Shown here piece by piece: positions 36,169-44,304 of a stretch of 64,000 bases of DNA; the stretch's first letter is position 1, and every line of letters begins with the position of its first letter. A program made the translations under genes and the position numbers. Below the pieces are notes generated by a model that saw only the letters and a program-made list of their open reading frames with translations, was not told where the DNA came from and did no database searches. The DNA is from Vreelandella zhaodongensis (GTDB lineage: Bacteria > Pseudomonadota > Gammaproteobacteria > Pseudomonadales > Halomonadaceae): the NCBI RefSeq assembly GCF_013415115.1, contig NZ_JACCDD010000005.1, positions 186,001 to 250,000 of the forward strand. Direction: 5' to 3'.

Positions 36169-37038
36169 CTAAAAAATGTCTTGGTCAGTACGTACCGGCT
36201 TAGCAAGTGGTCCTAAGGTGTCAAGGAAAGCCGAGGACCCATTTTCGCTACGGTATATCGAGAAATCGACCTCTCGGTCACGGAAACTTTTCAGCGGCTG
36301 CCCCAAACCGCGCAACCCAGTTTCACGCTCTCGGCGAACGCGGTTGAGGTCAATTTCGATCGGTATGACTTCTTCACCAATACCCGCTTGATGAATTACA
36401 TCGCCTGAAGGGCCAACTACGATGGAGCGACCATTACCCAGTGCGCCAGCACCATTGATATCGAAAAAGTAGCACTGGTTGATCGCCGCATTGGTGCGGG
36501 CAATCGACAACTCGATATCTCGGTCAATGGTGTCGGTCATGGTGGGGTGAAGAATCACCTCAGCCCCCATGGAAGCCAGGGTACGAGTCGTTTCGGGGAA
36601 CCACATGTCATAACAGATAGAAACGCCAAAGCGGCCTATCGTGGGTACATCAAAAACCACAAACTCACTACCACTTTCTACGCCGGCTTCATAAGGGCGA
36701 AACGGAAACATTTTGCGGTAACGGGTGACGACGTGCCCCAGCGGGTTAATCACGACCAAGGTATTGTAAGTATGCTCGCCAACTTGTTCGAACATTGAGC
36801 CAGGAATTAGCCAGATGCGGTGCTGCGCGGCTAGCTGGCAAAAGAATGCTTCCGTATCACTGGGCAGCGTTTGCGCATGGTGCGGTGAAGCTCCCATGGG
36901 CATTAATTCGCTGAACAGCACCATTTGAACCTGAGGAAAACGGCTCATCAGCGCATCGATCCGATGGCGCATGGCCTCGGTATTGTCGCCATGGTGCAGG
37001 GCATGCATTTGAACACCGGCAATGGTGAAATACGACAT
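36169..37038 (-). CDS. Carbon-nitrogen hydrolase of the nitrilase superfamily (cassette gene 1)
   Basis: A 289-residue amidase-type enzyme. The catalytic triad is visible: Glu44 in LFSELMPMG, Lys109 in YRKMFPFRP and Cys142 in VSICYDMWFPE. Members hydrolyse linear amides, carbamoyl groups or nitriles. The substrate here is unknown. The gene begins 169 bases after doeX and ends 154 bases before the ATP-grasp gene. A partial stem CTGGAT/ATCCAG lies just after the doeX stop (37176-37197), so it may have its own promoter. Confidence 0.9.
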   Translation of the reverse strand: MSYFTIAGVQMHALHHGDNTEAMRHRIDALMSRFPQVQMVLFSELMPMGASPHHAQTLPSDTEAFFCQLAAQHRIWLIPGSMFEQVGEHTYNTLVVINPLGHVVTRYRKMFPFRPYEAGVESGSEFVVFDVPTIGRFGVSICYDMWFPETTRTLASMGAEVILHPTMTDTIDRDIELSIARTNAAINQCYFFDINGAGALGNGRSIVVGPSGDVIHQAGIGEEVIPIEIDLNRVRRERETGLRGLGQPLKSFRDREVDFSIYRSENGSSAFLDTLGPLAKPVRTDQDIF

Positions 37039-37207
37039 TAGCTTCTCTCTGCGTCAGGCGATCTGACTGTGTTAGCTTAGCGGATTAGTTTGGGTATCTT
37101 TCACTAAGCTTGTGGTGAATGGCCTTAATTTTCATGTTAAGCCAACGGAACGCTGAAATGGCGTTGATCAAACACCTGGATAAATTGTTAAATCCAGCTT
37201 ACAAACC

Positions 37208-37690
37208 CTAAGCATTACAAAAACCGATTGAGCCAATATCCGGCTCAGCTCGCTTGACCGATTTAGTCACAATATAGGTGAAATAACGCTCTATTCCGAC
37301 GTCTGAGACCAGCCAACTATCGATCAAACGTTGATAATTATCGATGGAAAACACCTCAAACTTCACCAGGTAATCCACACCGCCACCTACCGCCACGCAC
37401 TCGGTAACATCTGGTGTTTGCATAACCAAGGCTTCAAAGCGGGCGAAGCTCTCAGCATTGTGCTGTTTGAGTTCGATCTGCACCCATACGGGGTTCCGTG
37501 GCATCAGGACATCGGCATTAATTCGCGCCGAATACCCTTCAATAACCCCAGCCTTTTCCAGTCGCTTTACTCGCTCCCAACAGGGGCTCACCGAAAGATT
37601 GATGGCTTCGGCCAGCTTCGACTTAGTGATCCGCCCATCCCGAGAGAGAATATCAAGAATTTTTAAATCATAACGGTCCAGTTTCATCAT
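37208..37690 (-). CDS. doeX: DoeX, Lrp/AsnC-type regulator of ectoine degradation
   Basis: A 160-residue regulator with an N-terminal helix-turn-helix (LDRYDLKILDILSRDGRITK, then LAEAINLSVSPCWERVKRL) and a RAM ligand domain. In Halomonas elongata the AsnC/Lrp protein DoeX follows doeA and doeB and binds the ectoine-synthesis promoter region; the gene order here is the same. Start choice is uncertain: a GTG at 37702 shares GTGA with the doeB stop but has GGAGG only 1 base away, while ATG codons at 37690 and 37687 lie 13-16 bases from that site. Confidence 0.85.
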   Translation of the reverse strand: MMKLDRYDLKILDILSRDGRITKSKLAEAINLSVSPCWERVKRLEKAGVIEGYSARINADVLMPRNPVWVQIELKQHNAESFARFEALVMQTPDVTECVAVGGGVDYLVKFEVFSIDNYQRLIDSWLVSDVGIERYFTYIVTKSVKRAEPDIGSIGFCNA

Positions 37691-37698
37691 GCTGGTTG

Positions 37699-38730
37699 TC
37701 ACGCCTCCAGGCGTTCAACAACATCGGCAATCACCGCCAGGGTATCCCCCATATTGATTAACGATGGCGCACGGCGAGCCATTAAGATGCCGTCGCGCTC
37801 CGCTTTGTAAGCAACAGGAGCCGTTCCGCTGCGGGTCATGTCGTAGACATAAGCAATGGTTTGGCCTTTTTTCACTTCGTCACCCAGTGCCACTAACAGC
37901 TCTAGCACGCCTGAATGCTGGCTTTGCACATAACAGCTGGCATCTGGCATATCGAGGTACATCTGCCCACCCTCAGGCATTTCCACTTTGCCTTGCACCA
38001 AACCGTAATGGATTAAAAAATTGCGCACGCCACGCTCAGCAATCGCAATGCTTTGCGGGGTGGACGTACCACCGCCGCCAAGTTCAGTGGCCACAAACAC
38101 TTTGCCCTGACGCTCGCAGGCAGTGTCGAACAGTTTTTCTGCGTCCAGCTCGAACATTACCATGGCGTAGGGAGCACCGAACGCTTTGGCACCTTCCAGA
38201 GCGGCCTGTTGCTGGTGCTTGTCATCCAGCACGTGAGACGCACCAAACGGCAGAATGTCCAGCGTGCGTCCACCAGAGTGCAGATCGAGCACCACATCGC
38301 TAATAGGTACCAGTACGCGGGTAAAGTAATCAGCGATTTGCGACGTTACGGTGCCGTTCGGATCGCCCGGAAAACTACGATTCAAGTTGCCCTTATCCAT
38401 GGGTGAAGTGCGTTTACCCGCCATGACCGCTGGCGTGTTCATGCACGGCACGATAATCACGCGCCCACTCACCTCTTCCGCCTTCAACGTGGAAGAGAGT
38501 TTCAGCAACGAGGTGATGCCTTCGTACTCATCGCCATGATTCCCACCGGTTAACAACGCGGTAGGCCCTTCACCATTTTTCACCACGGTCACCGGAATCA
38601 TTACCGCGCCCCAGGCGGACTCATCGGTGGAAATCGGTAGTTTTAAAAAACCGTGCTGTACGCCATCGGCGTCAAAATCAACGGTGGCTGAAATAGGACT
38701 GGGCCGCAGTTGGTTCGCTTGAAGCGTCAT
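37699..38730 (-). CDS. doeB: N-acetyl-L-2,4-diaminobutyrate deacetylase DoeB
   Basis: A 343-residue zinc deacylase of the succinylglutamate desuccinylase/aspartoacylase (M14-like) family. TGGNHGDEYEG supplies the His and Glu zinc ligands, and VVLDLHSGGRTLD the second His. ATELGGGGTSTP holds the catalytic Glu. It removes acetate from N-alpha-acetyl-diaminobutyrate made by DoeA. The ATG at 38730 has AAGGA 7 bases upstream. It lies 83 bases after doeA across a repeated AT-rich spacer, and overlaps the possible GTG start of doeX. Confidence 0.92.
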   Translation of the reverse strand: MTLQANQLRPSPISATVDFDADGVQHGFLKLPISTDESAWGAVMIPVTVVKNGEGPTALLTGGNHGDEYEGITSLLKLSSTLKAEEVSGRVIIVPCMNTPAVMAGKRTSPMDKGNLNRSFPGDPNGTVTSQIADYFTRVLVPISDVVLDLHSGGRTLDILPFGASHVLDDKHQQQAALEGAKAFGAPYAMVMFELDAEKLFDTACERQGKVFVATELGGGGTSTPQSIAIAERGVRNFLIHYGLVQGKVEMPEGGQMYLDMPDASCYVQSQHSGVLELLVALGDEVKKGQTIAYVYDMTRSGTAPVAYKAERDGILMARRAPSLINMGDTLAVIADVVERLEA

Positions 38731-38755
38731 TGTGTTGTCCTTATATTCCAAAAAT

Positions 38756-38821
38756 AATTACTTAGCGTAGTTAATTAAAAAACAGTTAATTAAAGGTAGT
38801 TACTTAAAGATAGTTACTTAA
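38756..38821. repeat. Five-copy 10-bp repeat with a period near 14 bp between doeA and doeB
   Basis: Copies: AATTACTTAG (38756-38765), AGTTAATTAA (38769-38778), AGTTAATTAA (38784-38793), AGTTACTTAA (38798-38807), AGTTACTTAA (38812-38821). Start-to-start steps are 13, 15, 14 and 14 bases. The last copy includes the doeA stop codon. The two middle pairs are nearly exact tandem units, so local slippage may have made them; regulator binding is also possible. Confidence 0.8.
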
Positions 38822-40016
38822 CAAATAACTGGCGCGGAAAGTTGGCCAGCGTTTCACAACCAGTTTCTGTGATCAGAATGCTTTCGGTAATTTCCAGGCC
38901 CCAGTCATCTACCCAAAGCCCGGGCATAAAGTGGAACGTCATACCTGGCTCAAGAATCGTTTCGTCTGAAGGACGTAGGCTCATGGTACGCTCACCCCAA
39001 TCTGGCGGGTACGAGATACCAATGGGATAACCACAGCGAGCGCCGCCACGGTCAAAACCGTACTTATCCATTGCCGCACCCAGCGCCATGGCAATATCCG
39101 CCGTACGATTACCGGGTTTAGCCACTGCCAGCCCACTCTCAATACCTTCCAACAAGGCAGATTCAGCACGAATAAAGTCTGTCGGCGGCGTACCGAGAAA
39201 CACGGTGCGCGACATCGGCGCATGGTAGCGCTTAAACACACCGGCAATTTCGAAGAACGTGCCTTCCCCTTTGCGAAATGGCGTGTCGTCCCAGGTAAGG
39301 TGCGGTGCCGCAGCGTCTTTTCCTGTAGGCAGCATAGGTACAATGGCAGGGTAATCACCGCCAAACACTTTGCCGTTTTCGTCAATAAACCCTTCAATAC
39401 CCACGCGGTAAATTTCTGAGACCAGCTTACTTTTCGGCAGCCCAGGCTCAATAACCTCCAAAATACGCGTGTGCATGCCCTCAACGATTTTTGCCGCCAC
39501 ACGCATGTAAGCTATTTCTTGAGGCGACTTAATCGCTCGGCACCAGTTCACCAGAGCGTTGGCATCCATAAAGCGCGCATGGGGAAGCTCACGCAGCAGA
39601 CTTTGATACGCTTTGGCTGAGAAGTAGTAGTTATCCATCTCCATGCCCACCACACCGGTATGCCAGCCACGATCAGGCATGATCGACTGGGCCAGATACT
39701 CCATGGGGTGCATGTCTGGGTTCTGAACATAGTAATCTGGATAGTACGTGATATTTTCAGGGTCTATCCAGCAGGTACGCAGCGCGCCGTTGGCATCCAT
39801 ACGACGGCCAAACCATACTGGTTCGCCCTCAAGGCCAACGAGCACACACTGATGCACATAGAAAGACCAGCCGTCGTAGCCGGTCAACCAAGCCATATTG
39901 GAAGGATCACTGACGATCAAAACGTCAATACCACGGCCCGCCATCTCTGCGCGCACTTTCCAAAGCCGATTAGCGTACTCTTCACGTGTGAAGGGCAGGG
40001 AAACCTGAGTCGTCAT
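38814..40016 (-). CDS. doeA: Ectoine hydrolase DoeA
   Basis: A 400-residue enzyme of the creatinase/aminopeptidase-P (M24, pita-bread) fold that opens ectoine to N-alpha-acetyl-diaminobutyrate. The sequence follows the DoeA type closely: SDPSNMAWLTGYDGWSFYVH, MDNYYFSAKAYQSLLRELPH, GARCGYPIGISYPPDWGERT and GMTFHFMPGLWVDDWGLEIT. The start at 40016 gives the same start region (SLPFTREEYANRLWKVR) and length as known DoeA; the frame is open to 40121. There is no strong ribosome site. First gene of the locus, divergent from a GhrA-like gene. Confidence 0.94.
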   Translation of the reverse strand: MTTQVSLPFTREEYANRLWKVRAEMAGRGIDVLIVSDPSNMAWLTGYDGWSFYVHQCVLVGLEGEPVWFGRRMDANGALRTCWIDPENITYYPDYYVQNPDMHPMEYLAQSIMPDRGWHTGVVGMEMDNYYFSAKAYQSLLRELPHARFMDANALVNWCRAIKSPQEIAYMRVAAKIVEGMHTRILEVIEPGLPKSKLVSEIYRVGIEGFIDENGKVFGGDYPAIVPMLPTGKDAAAPHLTWDDTPFRKGEGTFFEIAGVFKRYHAPMSRTVFLGTPPTDFIRAESALLEGIESGLAVAKPGNRTADIAMALGAAMDKYGFDRGGARCGYPIGISYPPDWGERTMSLRPSDETILEPGMTFHFMPGLWVDDWGLEITESILITETGCETLANFPRQLFVK

Positions 40017-40237
40017 CGGGCAACTCGTCATCAAAGGGATCACCAAGAACCGAAAAAGCGACTCTCGTCGCTTTCTCGGACCACCGGATCGACCTGGCCA
40101 CCCCCGCAGTAGGCCCGCCAATGTCGTCTTAAGGCGATACTAGCACCACACCTCGGTTGCGGGTCAAAGTCTTTATGACAAAAATCACCCTAAGCTGCAG
40201 TGGTGTAACCATAGTTAATATAGAACAAGGAGAGAAA

Positions 40238-41173
40238 ATGAAAATCGTCGTGCATATCGATGATGCTGCGCAGTGGCAGGCAGCATTTGCAGAAGCATTG
40301 CCACAGGCTACTGTACTGACAAGTGATGCCTCAAAAGAGGAGCGTAAAAACGCCGACTACCTTGCCGTTTGGAAAGCACCGGAGCATTTACTCCAGGAAC
40401 AAACCCAGCTTAAGGGCATTATCAACCTGGGCGCAGGTGTCGACTACCTGTTAAAAACGCCTGGCATACCAAGCGATGTTCCTATCGTGAAGTTACGTGA
40501 TGCTGGCATGGGCGAGTTAATGGCAGATTACGTGCTATATGGTGTGCTGCACTTCTACCGCAGCATGGACCACTATGCTTCCCAACAGAAGAGCACCGTC
40601 TGGCAGCCCCATGACGTGCCTGAAAAAGCGCAGTGGCCAGTCGGCATTTTAGGTCTTGGGGCAATCGGTCGCTTTGTGGCTACGTATCTGTCGCAAGCGG
40701 GGTTTCCGGTACTGGGATGGAGCCGCTCGCCTAAAGAGATTAATGGCGTGCGCTGCCTGCACGGTGACGACGGGCTTGATGAGTTGCTTGGTCAAGTGCA
40801 CAGCGTGGTCACCATTTTACCAGATACTGCCGCCACTAAAGGTATTCTCAATGCTGAACGGCTAGCGAAACTGCCCAAAGGCGCTAGCGTGATTAACCCT
40901 GGCCGAGGCAGTTTAATTGATGAGCAGGCGCTGTTAGATGCGCTAGGCGATAAGGAAGGTGCTGGGCACTTACGTGGCGCCCTGCTAGACGTCTTCTGTG
41001 AAGAGCCACTTCCTGTCGACCACCCTTTGTGGCAGCATCCTAAGGTCATTGTCACCCCTCATATGGCGGCGCCAACGCCATTACACGAGGCGGTTGATCA
41101 AGCCATTGATTACATAAAAGCTTTTGAAGCAGGCGAAGTACTGGCCACTGTTAACCCGAACACCGGCTACTGA
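40238..41173 (+). CDS. Glyoxylate/hydroxypyruvate reductase A-like D-2-hydroxyacid dehydrogenase
   Basis: A 311-residue NAD(P)-dependent enzyme resembling GhrA. The Rossmann motif is GILGLGAIGRFVATYLSQAG; catalytic Arg lies in INPGRGSLIDEQALL, Glu in DVFCEEPLPVDHPLW and His in VTPHMAAPT. Likely substrates are glyoxylate or hydroxypyruvate, reduced to glycolate or glycerate. The ATG at 40238 has AAGGAGAG just upstream; a longer open frame to 40157 has none. It is divergent from doeA across 221 bases, but I see no functional link. Confidence 0.88.
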   Translation: MKIVVHIDDAAQWQAAFAEALPQATVLTSDASKEERKNADYLAVWKAPEHLLQEQTQLKGIINLGAGVDYLLKTPGIPSDVPIVKLRDAGMGELMADYVLYGVLHFYRSMDHYASQQKSTVWQPHDVPEKAQWPVGILGLGAIGRFVATYLSQAGFPVLGWSRSPKEINGVRCLHGDDGLDELLGQVHSVVTILPDTAATKGILNAERLAKLPKGASVINPGRGSLIDEQALLDALGDKEGAGHLRGALLDVFCEEPLPVDHPLWQHPKVIVTPHMAAPTPLHEAVDQAIDYIKAFEAGEVLATVNPNTGY

Positions 41174-41243
41174 TGCTATAAGACGCGCTCGCTAAGCGGT
41201 GTCTGGGAACCAAGTGCCCACTAAAGGCTCTTAGGAAAACACT

Positions 41244-41987
41244 ATGAGGGAGGAAGGGCCTGTGCGACACATGTTGAGAGACTCCATCAAAAGATCGCTG
41301 GCGGGCGCGATATTCGGTGCCAGCACTCTGGCTATCTGCGGCTTGAACTCAGCAAGTGCAGCTCAGCCAGATGAGGCGCTGTCTTTACAACCGCCAAAGC
41401 CCTTCCAGGCACAGTATCGGCTGGAATTACGTGGCTGGCCCAATGCGACCATTACTCACACGCTGAGCAATGAAGGAAGTCACTGGCTAAGTTCTATGAA
41501 CTTTTCCGTTGCCGTTGCCAGAGGTGAAGAACGTAGTCGATTTTCGGTAAACGAAAACACGACTCACTCGTTGCTCTATAACAGCAGCTACTCGTTATTC
41601 GGAATTGGCGATAGCTATCAGCTTAACGAACGCGACCTCGGTAATCTTGACCGTCAAGCAGCGCTGTTTGACCTTTCCCGACGTGCAGGTCATGAACATT
41701 GCACTGAGAGTGCGCCTTGCGATGTCAACTTTGTCGATCATCGCGGCCGTGACGAGCACTTCAAATATTATGCCACCGAGCCCAGTATGATTAACGTGCC
41801 GGCAGGTACATTTGAAGCGCATCGCGTCACATTAATTGATGTAGAAAAACCTGATCGTCATCTGCAGATTAACTTCCATCCTGAGTGGCCAGGGCTCATC
41901 CTCTCAGCGGAATACCAAAAAGAAGGACGCCGACAAACTCACCTTACCATGACCCAATTCAACCCCGCCGGGAGTAACGCACCCTAA
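41244..41987 (+). CDS. DUF3108 domain-containing exported protein
   Basis: A 247-residue protein with an N-terminal signal sequence: basic RDSIKRS, a hydrophobic stretch LAGAIFGASTLAICGL, and a likely cleavage near SASA-AQ (about residue 39). The mature part, FQAQYRLELRGWPNATITHT and VNVPAGTFEAHRVTL-like blocks, fits DUF3108, a periplasmic or outer-membrane-associated beta-rich family of unknown role. Two Cys around residues 153 and 158 might form a disulfide. AGGAAAA lies 5 bases from the ATG. Its stop directly touches the lysO start. Confidence 0.8.
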   Translation: MREEGPVRHMLRDSIKRSLAGAIFGASTLAICGLNSASAAQPDEALSLQPPKPFQAQYRLELRGWPNATITHTLSNEGSHWLSSMNFSVAVARGEERSRFSVNENTTHSLLYNSSYSLFGIGDSYQLNERDLGNLDRQAALFDLSRRAGHEHCTESAPCDVNFVDHRGRDEHFKYYATEPSMINVPAGTFEAHRVTLIDVEKPDRHLQINFHPEWPGLILSAEYQKEGRRQTHLTMTQFNPAGSNAP

Positions 41988-42920
41988 ATGCTCTCTGGCT
42001 TATTGATCGTATTGCTGCCTCTGGTACTGGGCTATATGGTACCTGTTCGTTCTGGCCAGCTACTTAGCCTAATTAACCAAGCCGTAAGTGGCTCGGTCTA
42101 CGCCATTTTGCTGTTTATGGGAGTGAGCTTGGCAGGGCTTGAGAACCTAGCTAGCCAGCTTTCAAGGCTGGGTGGCTATGCACTGCTGCTGTTTAGTATT
42201 ACTACGGTATTTAACCTAGCTGCACTATGGTGGCTTTCCTACCGAGTGGCGCTAAAAGCCGGCCACTCCCCCGTCGTCAAAGACGCCCCCACCAGTAAGC
42301 TGGCCGCCATGCTGGGGTCATTAATGCTAGTAGGCGTCGTGATCGGTGGCGTAGCGCTGGGATTGCTGCTCGGCCCACTCGTCGGGGAAGTGCTATTTAC
42401 CACCGCAGACTGGCTTGCAGAGTGGGTACTTTATGCACTATTGGTGCTGATTGGCTGCCAATTACGCAACTCCGGCATGCCACTTAAACAAATTTTGCTG
42501 AATCGCCTTGGGCTTGCCATCGCGGCAACTCTTGCACTGAGTTCACTACTGGCCGGTTTGCTAGCCGCCCCACTGCTTTCTCTGAGCTGGAATGAAGGCT
42601 TAGCCATGGCATCAGGCTTTGGCTGGTATTCACTTTCTGCCATTTTAATTGGTGACCAGCTTGGCCCATTAATGGGCGGCGTAGCGTTTTTCAACGATCT
42701 AACACGCGAACTGCTGGCTTTTATTCTGATTCCGCTCGTTATTCACCGCCACACCGCGCTAGCTATTGGCTATGGTGGCGCTACCTCCATGGATTTCACG
42801 CTACCGGTGATTCAACAGCACGGCGGTGTGGCCTGCGTCCCTATTGCGGTAGTCAGCGGATTTATCCTTTCGTTACTTTCTCCGCCGTTAATTCTGTTTT
42901 TTCTTTCGCTTTCGAGTTAG
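41988..42920 (+). CDS. lysO: Lysine exporter LysO-like
   Basis: A 310-residue membrane protein with about eight segments. It matches LysO (YbjE): MLSGLLIVLLPLVLGYMVP, SVYAILLFMGVSLAGLENLA, and GFGWYSLSAILIGDQLGPLM followed by VAFFNDLTRELLAFILIPLV. LysO exports L-lysine and thialysine in E. coli. The ATG follows the DUF3108 stop with no gap, so the two are coupled. E. coli lysO is under lysine-responsive and ArgP control; no such element was recognised here. Confidence 0.88.
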   Translation: MLSGLLIVLLPLVLGYMVPVRSGQLLSLINQAVSGSVYAILLFMGVSLAGLENLASQLSRLGGYALLLFSITTVFNLAALWWLSYRVALKAGHSPVVKDAPTSKLAAMLGSLMLVGVVIGGVALGLLLGPLVGEVLFTTADWLAEWVLYALLVLIGCQLRNSGMPLKQILLNRLGLAIAATLALSSLLAGLLAAPLLSLSWNEGLAMASGFGWYSLSAILIGDQLGPLMGGVAFFNDLTRELLAFILIPLVIHRHTALAIGYGGATSMDFTLPVIQQHGGVACVPIAVVSGFILSLLSPPLILFFLSLSS

Positions 42921-43004
42921 CGATAGCAGGCGCTCATTGGGTAGGATACCTAGCGTTCTTTGTTTAAAACGCTCTTAATTTGTTGATCAGGATCTCCACC
43001 CACC

Positions 43005-44234
43005 ATGCTAAACGGAATTTGGTTAAGTTTTTTTATCGCCGCATTTGCTGCGTCTCTCTGGCAGTGGTTAGTCGGTGGCGATAGCGAGATTTTTGCGCGC
43101 TTAGTGCAGTCGCTATTTGATATGGCGCGGATCAGCGTGGATATTATTTTGGTGCTGCTTGGCACCATGACGCTGTGGCTAGGCTTTCTTTCTATTGCTG
43201 AAAAAGCTGGGCTGATTCGTCTACTAGGGCGCATTCTCGATCCCCTTTTCTGCCGTTTGATGCCCGACGTGCCCCGTGGCCACCCTGCTATGGGGCTCAT
43301 TAGTATGAACTTTGCAGCGAATATTCTAGGGCTAGATAACGCGGCAACCCCTATCGGCATTAAAGCCATGCACTCGCTGCAGGAACTCAACCCCAGCAGA
43401 GATACCGCCAGTAACGCTCAGATTCTTTTTCTGGTGCTCAACACCTCCTCGCTGACGCTGTTGCCGGTGACCATTTTCATGTACCGCGCCCAACAGGGGG
43501 CTGAAGACCCGACGCTGGTGTTCCTACCCATTCTGCTAGCCACCAGCGCGTCCAGCTTAGCGGGACTACTCGCTGTTGCACTGATGCAACGCTTAAAGCT
43601 CTGGCAACCCGTGGTACTAGCCTATTTGGTTGCTGCAGCACTTGCCTTGGGGTTATTAATCACCACGCTGGCGGGGATGTCAGCACAGGCCTTGGCGGCA
43701 GCCTCCACCTTAGTCGGCAACCTAACGCTATTCGGCATTGTGATGATGTTTTTAGTGGTTGGAGCGCTGCGCGGGGTAAAAGTGTATGACGCCTTTATCG
43801 AAGGCGCCAAAGAGGGGGTAAGTTTTACCATTACGCTACTCCCGTACTTAATCGCCATGCTGGTAGCAGTGGGCGTACTGCGGGCTAGTGGCGTGTTGGA
43901 TGCAGGACTAAGCGGTATTCGCTGGCTGATAGAAGGCATTGGCTGGGACACACGTTTTGTCGATGCGTTGCCTACCGCCTTTGTGAAGCCACTTTCCGGC
44001 AGCGGCGCACGGGCCATGATGATCGAGACCATGGATACCTTTGGCGTCGATAGCTTTCCTGGGTTACTGGCCGCCACCATGCAAGGCAGCACCGAAACAA
44101 CGTTTTACGTGTTAGCGGTCTATTTTGGCGCAGTGGGGATTAGCCGGATTCGCCATGGCTTGGGTTGCGCACTTTTCGCCGACGCTGCGGGCATTATCAC
44201 TGCGATTGCGGTGTGCTACTGGTTCTTTGGCTAA
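43005..44234 (+). CDS. SpmA-SpmB fused nucleoside-recognition (Gate) domain membrane protein
   Basis: A 409-residue protein with about ten membrane segments, formed by two Gate domains. The first half (1-200) resembles spore maturation protein SpmA (GLISMNFAANILGLDNAATP, QILFLVLNTSSLTLLP). The second (210-409) resembles SpmB (EGAKEGVSFTITLLPYLIAM, PLSGSGARAMMIETM, GSTETTFYVLAVYFGAVGI). Such fusions occur in non-spore-forming Gram-negatives and their substrate is unknown. It lies 84 bases after lysO and may share its transcript. Confidence 0.85.
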   Translation: MLNGIWLSFFIAAFAASLWQWLVGGDSEIFARLVQSLFDMARISVDIILVLLGTMTLWLGFLSIAEKAGLIRLLGRILDPLFCRLMPDVPRGHPAMGLISMNFAANILGLDNAATPIGIKAMHSLQELNPSRDTASNAQILFLVLNTSSLTLLPVTIFMYRAQQGAEDPTLVFLPILLATSASSLAGLLAVALMQRLKLWQPVVLAYLVAAALALGLLITTLAGMSAQALAAASTLVGNLTLFGIVMMFLVVGALRGVKVYDAFIEGAKEGVSFTITLLPYLIAMLVAVGVLRASGVLDAGLSGIRWLIEGIGWDTRFVDALPTAFVKPLSGSGARAMMIETMDTFGVDSFPGLLAATMQGSTETTFYVLAVYFGAVGISRIRHGLGCALFADAAGIITAIAVCYWFFG

Positions 44235-44304
44235 CACAACTTGGCAGCTACGTTAGCCATCAGGTTAGTTATTCGTAACAACAATAGACTAGGTAATTTG
44301 CTTC

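Noticed and set aside
36015..36206. Upstream extension of the ATP-grasp frame into the nitrilase gene.
   Set aside because: The ATG at 36014 has a strong AAGGAG site; the extension crosses a gene end and looks non-coding.
37176..37197. CTGGAT/ATCCAG stem after doeX as a terminator.
   Set aside because: The stem is only 6 bp, has a 10-base AT loop and no U-tract; too weak to call.
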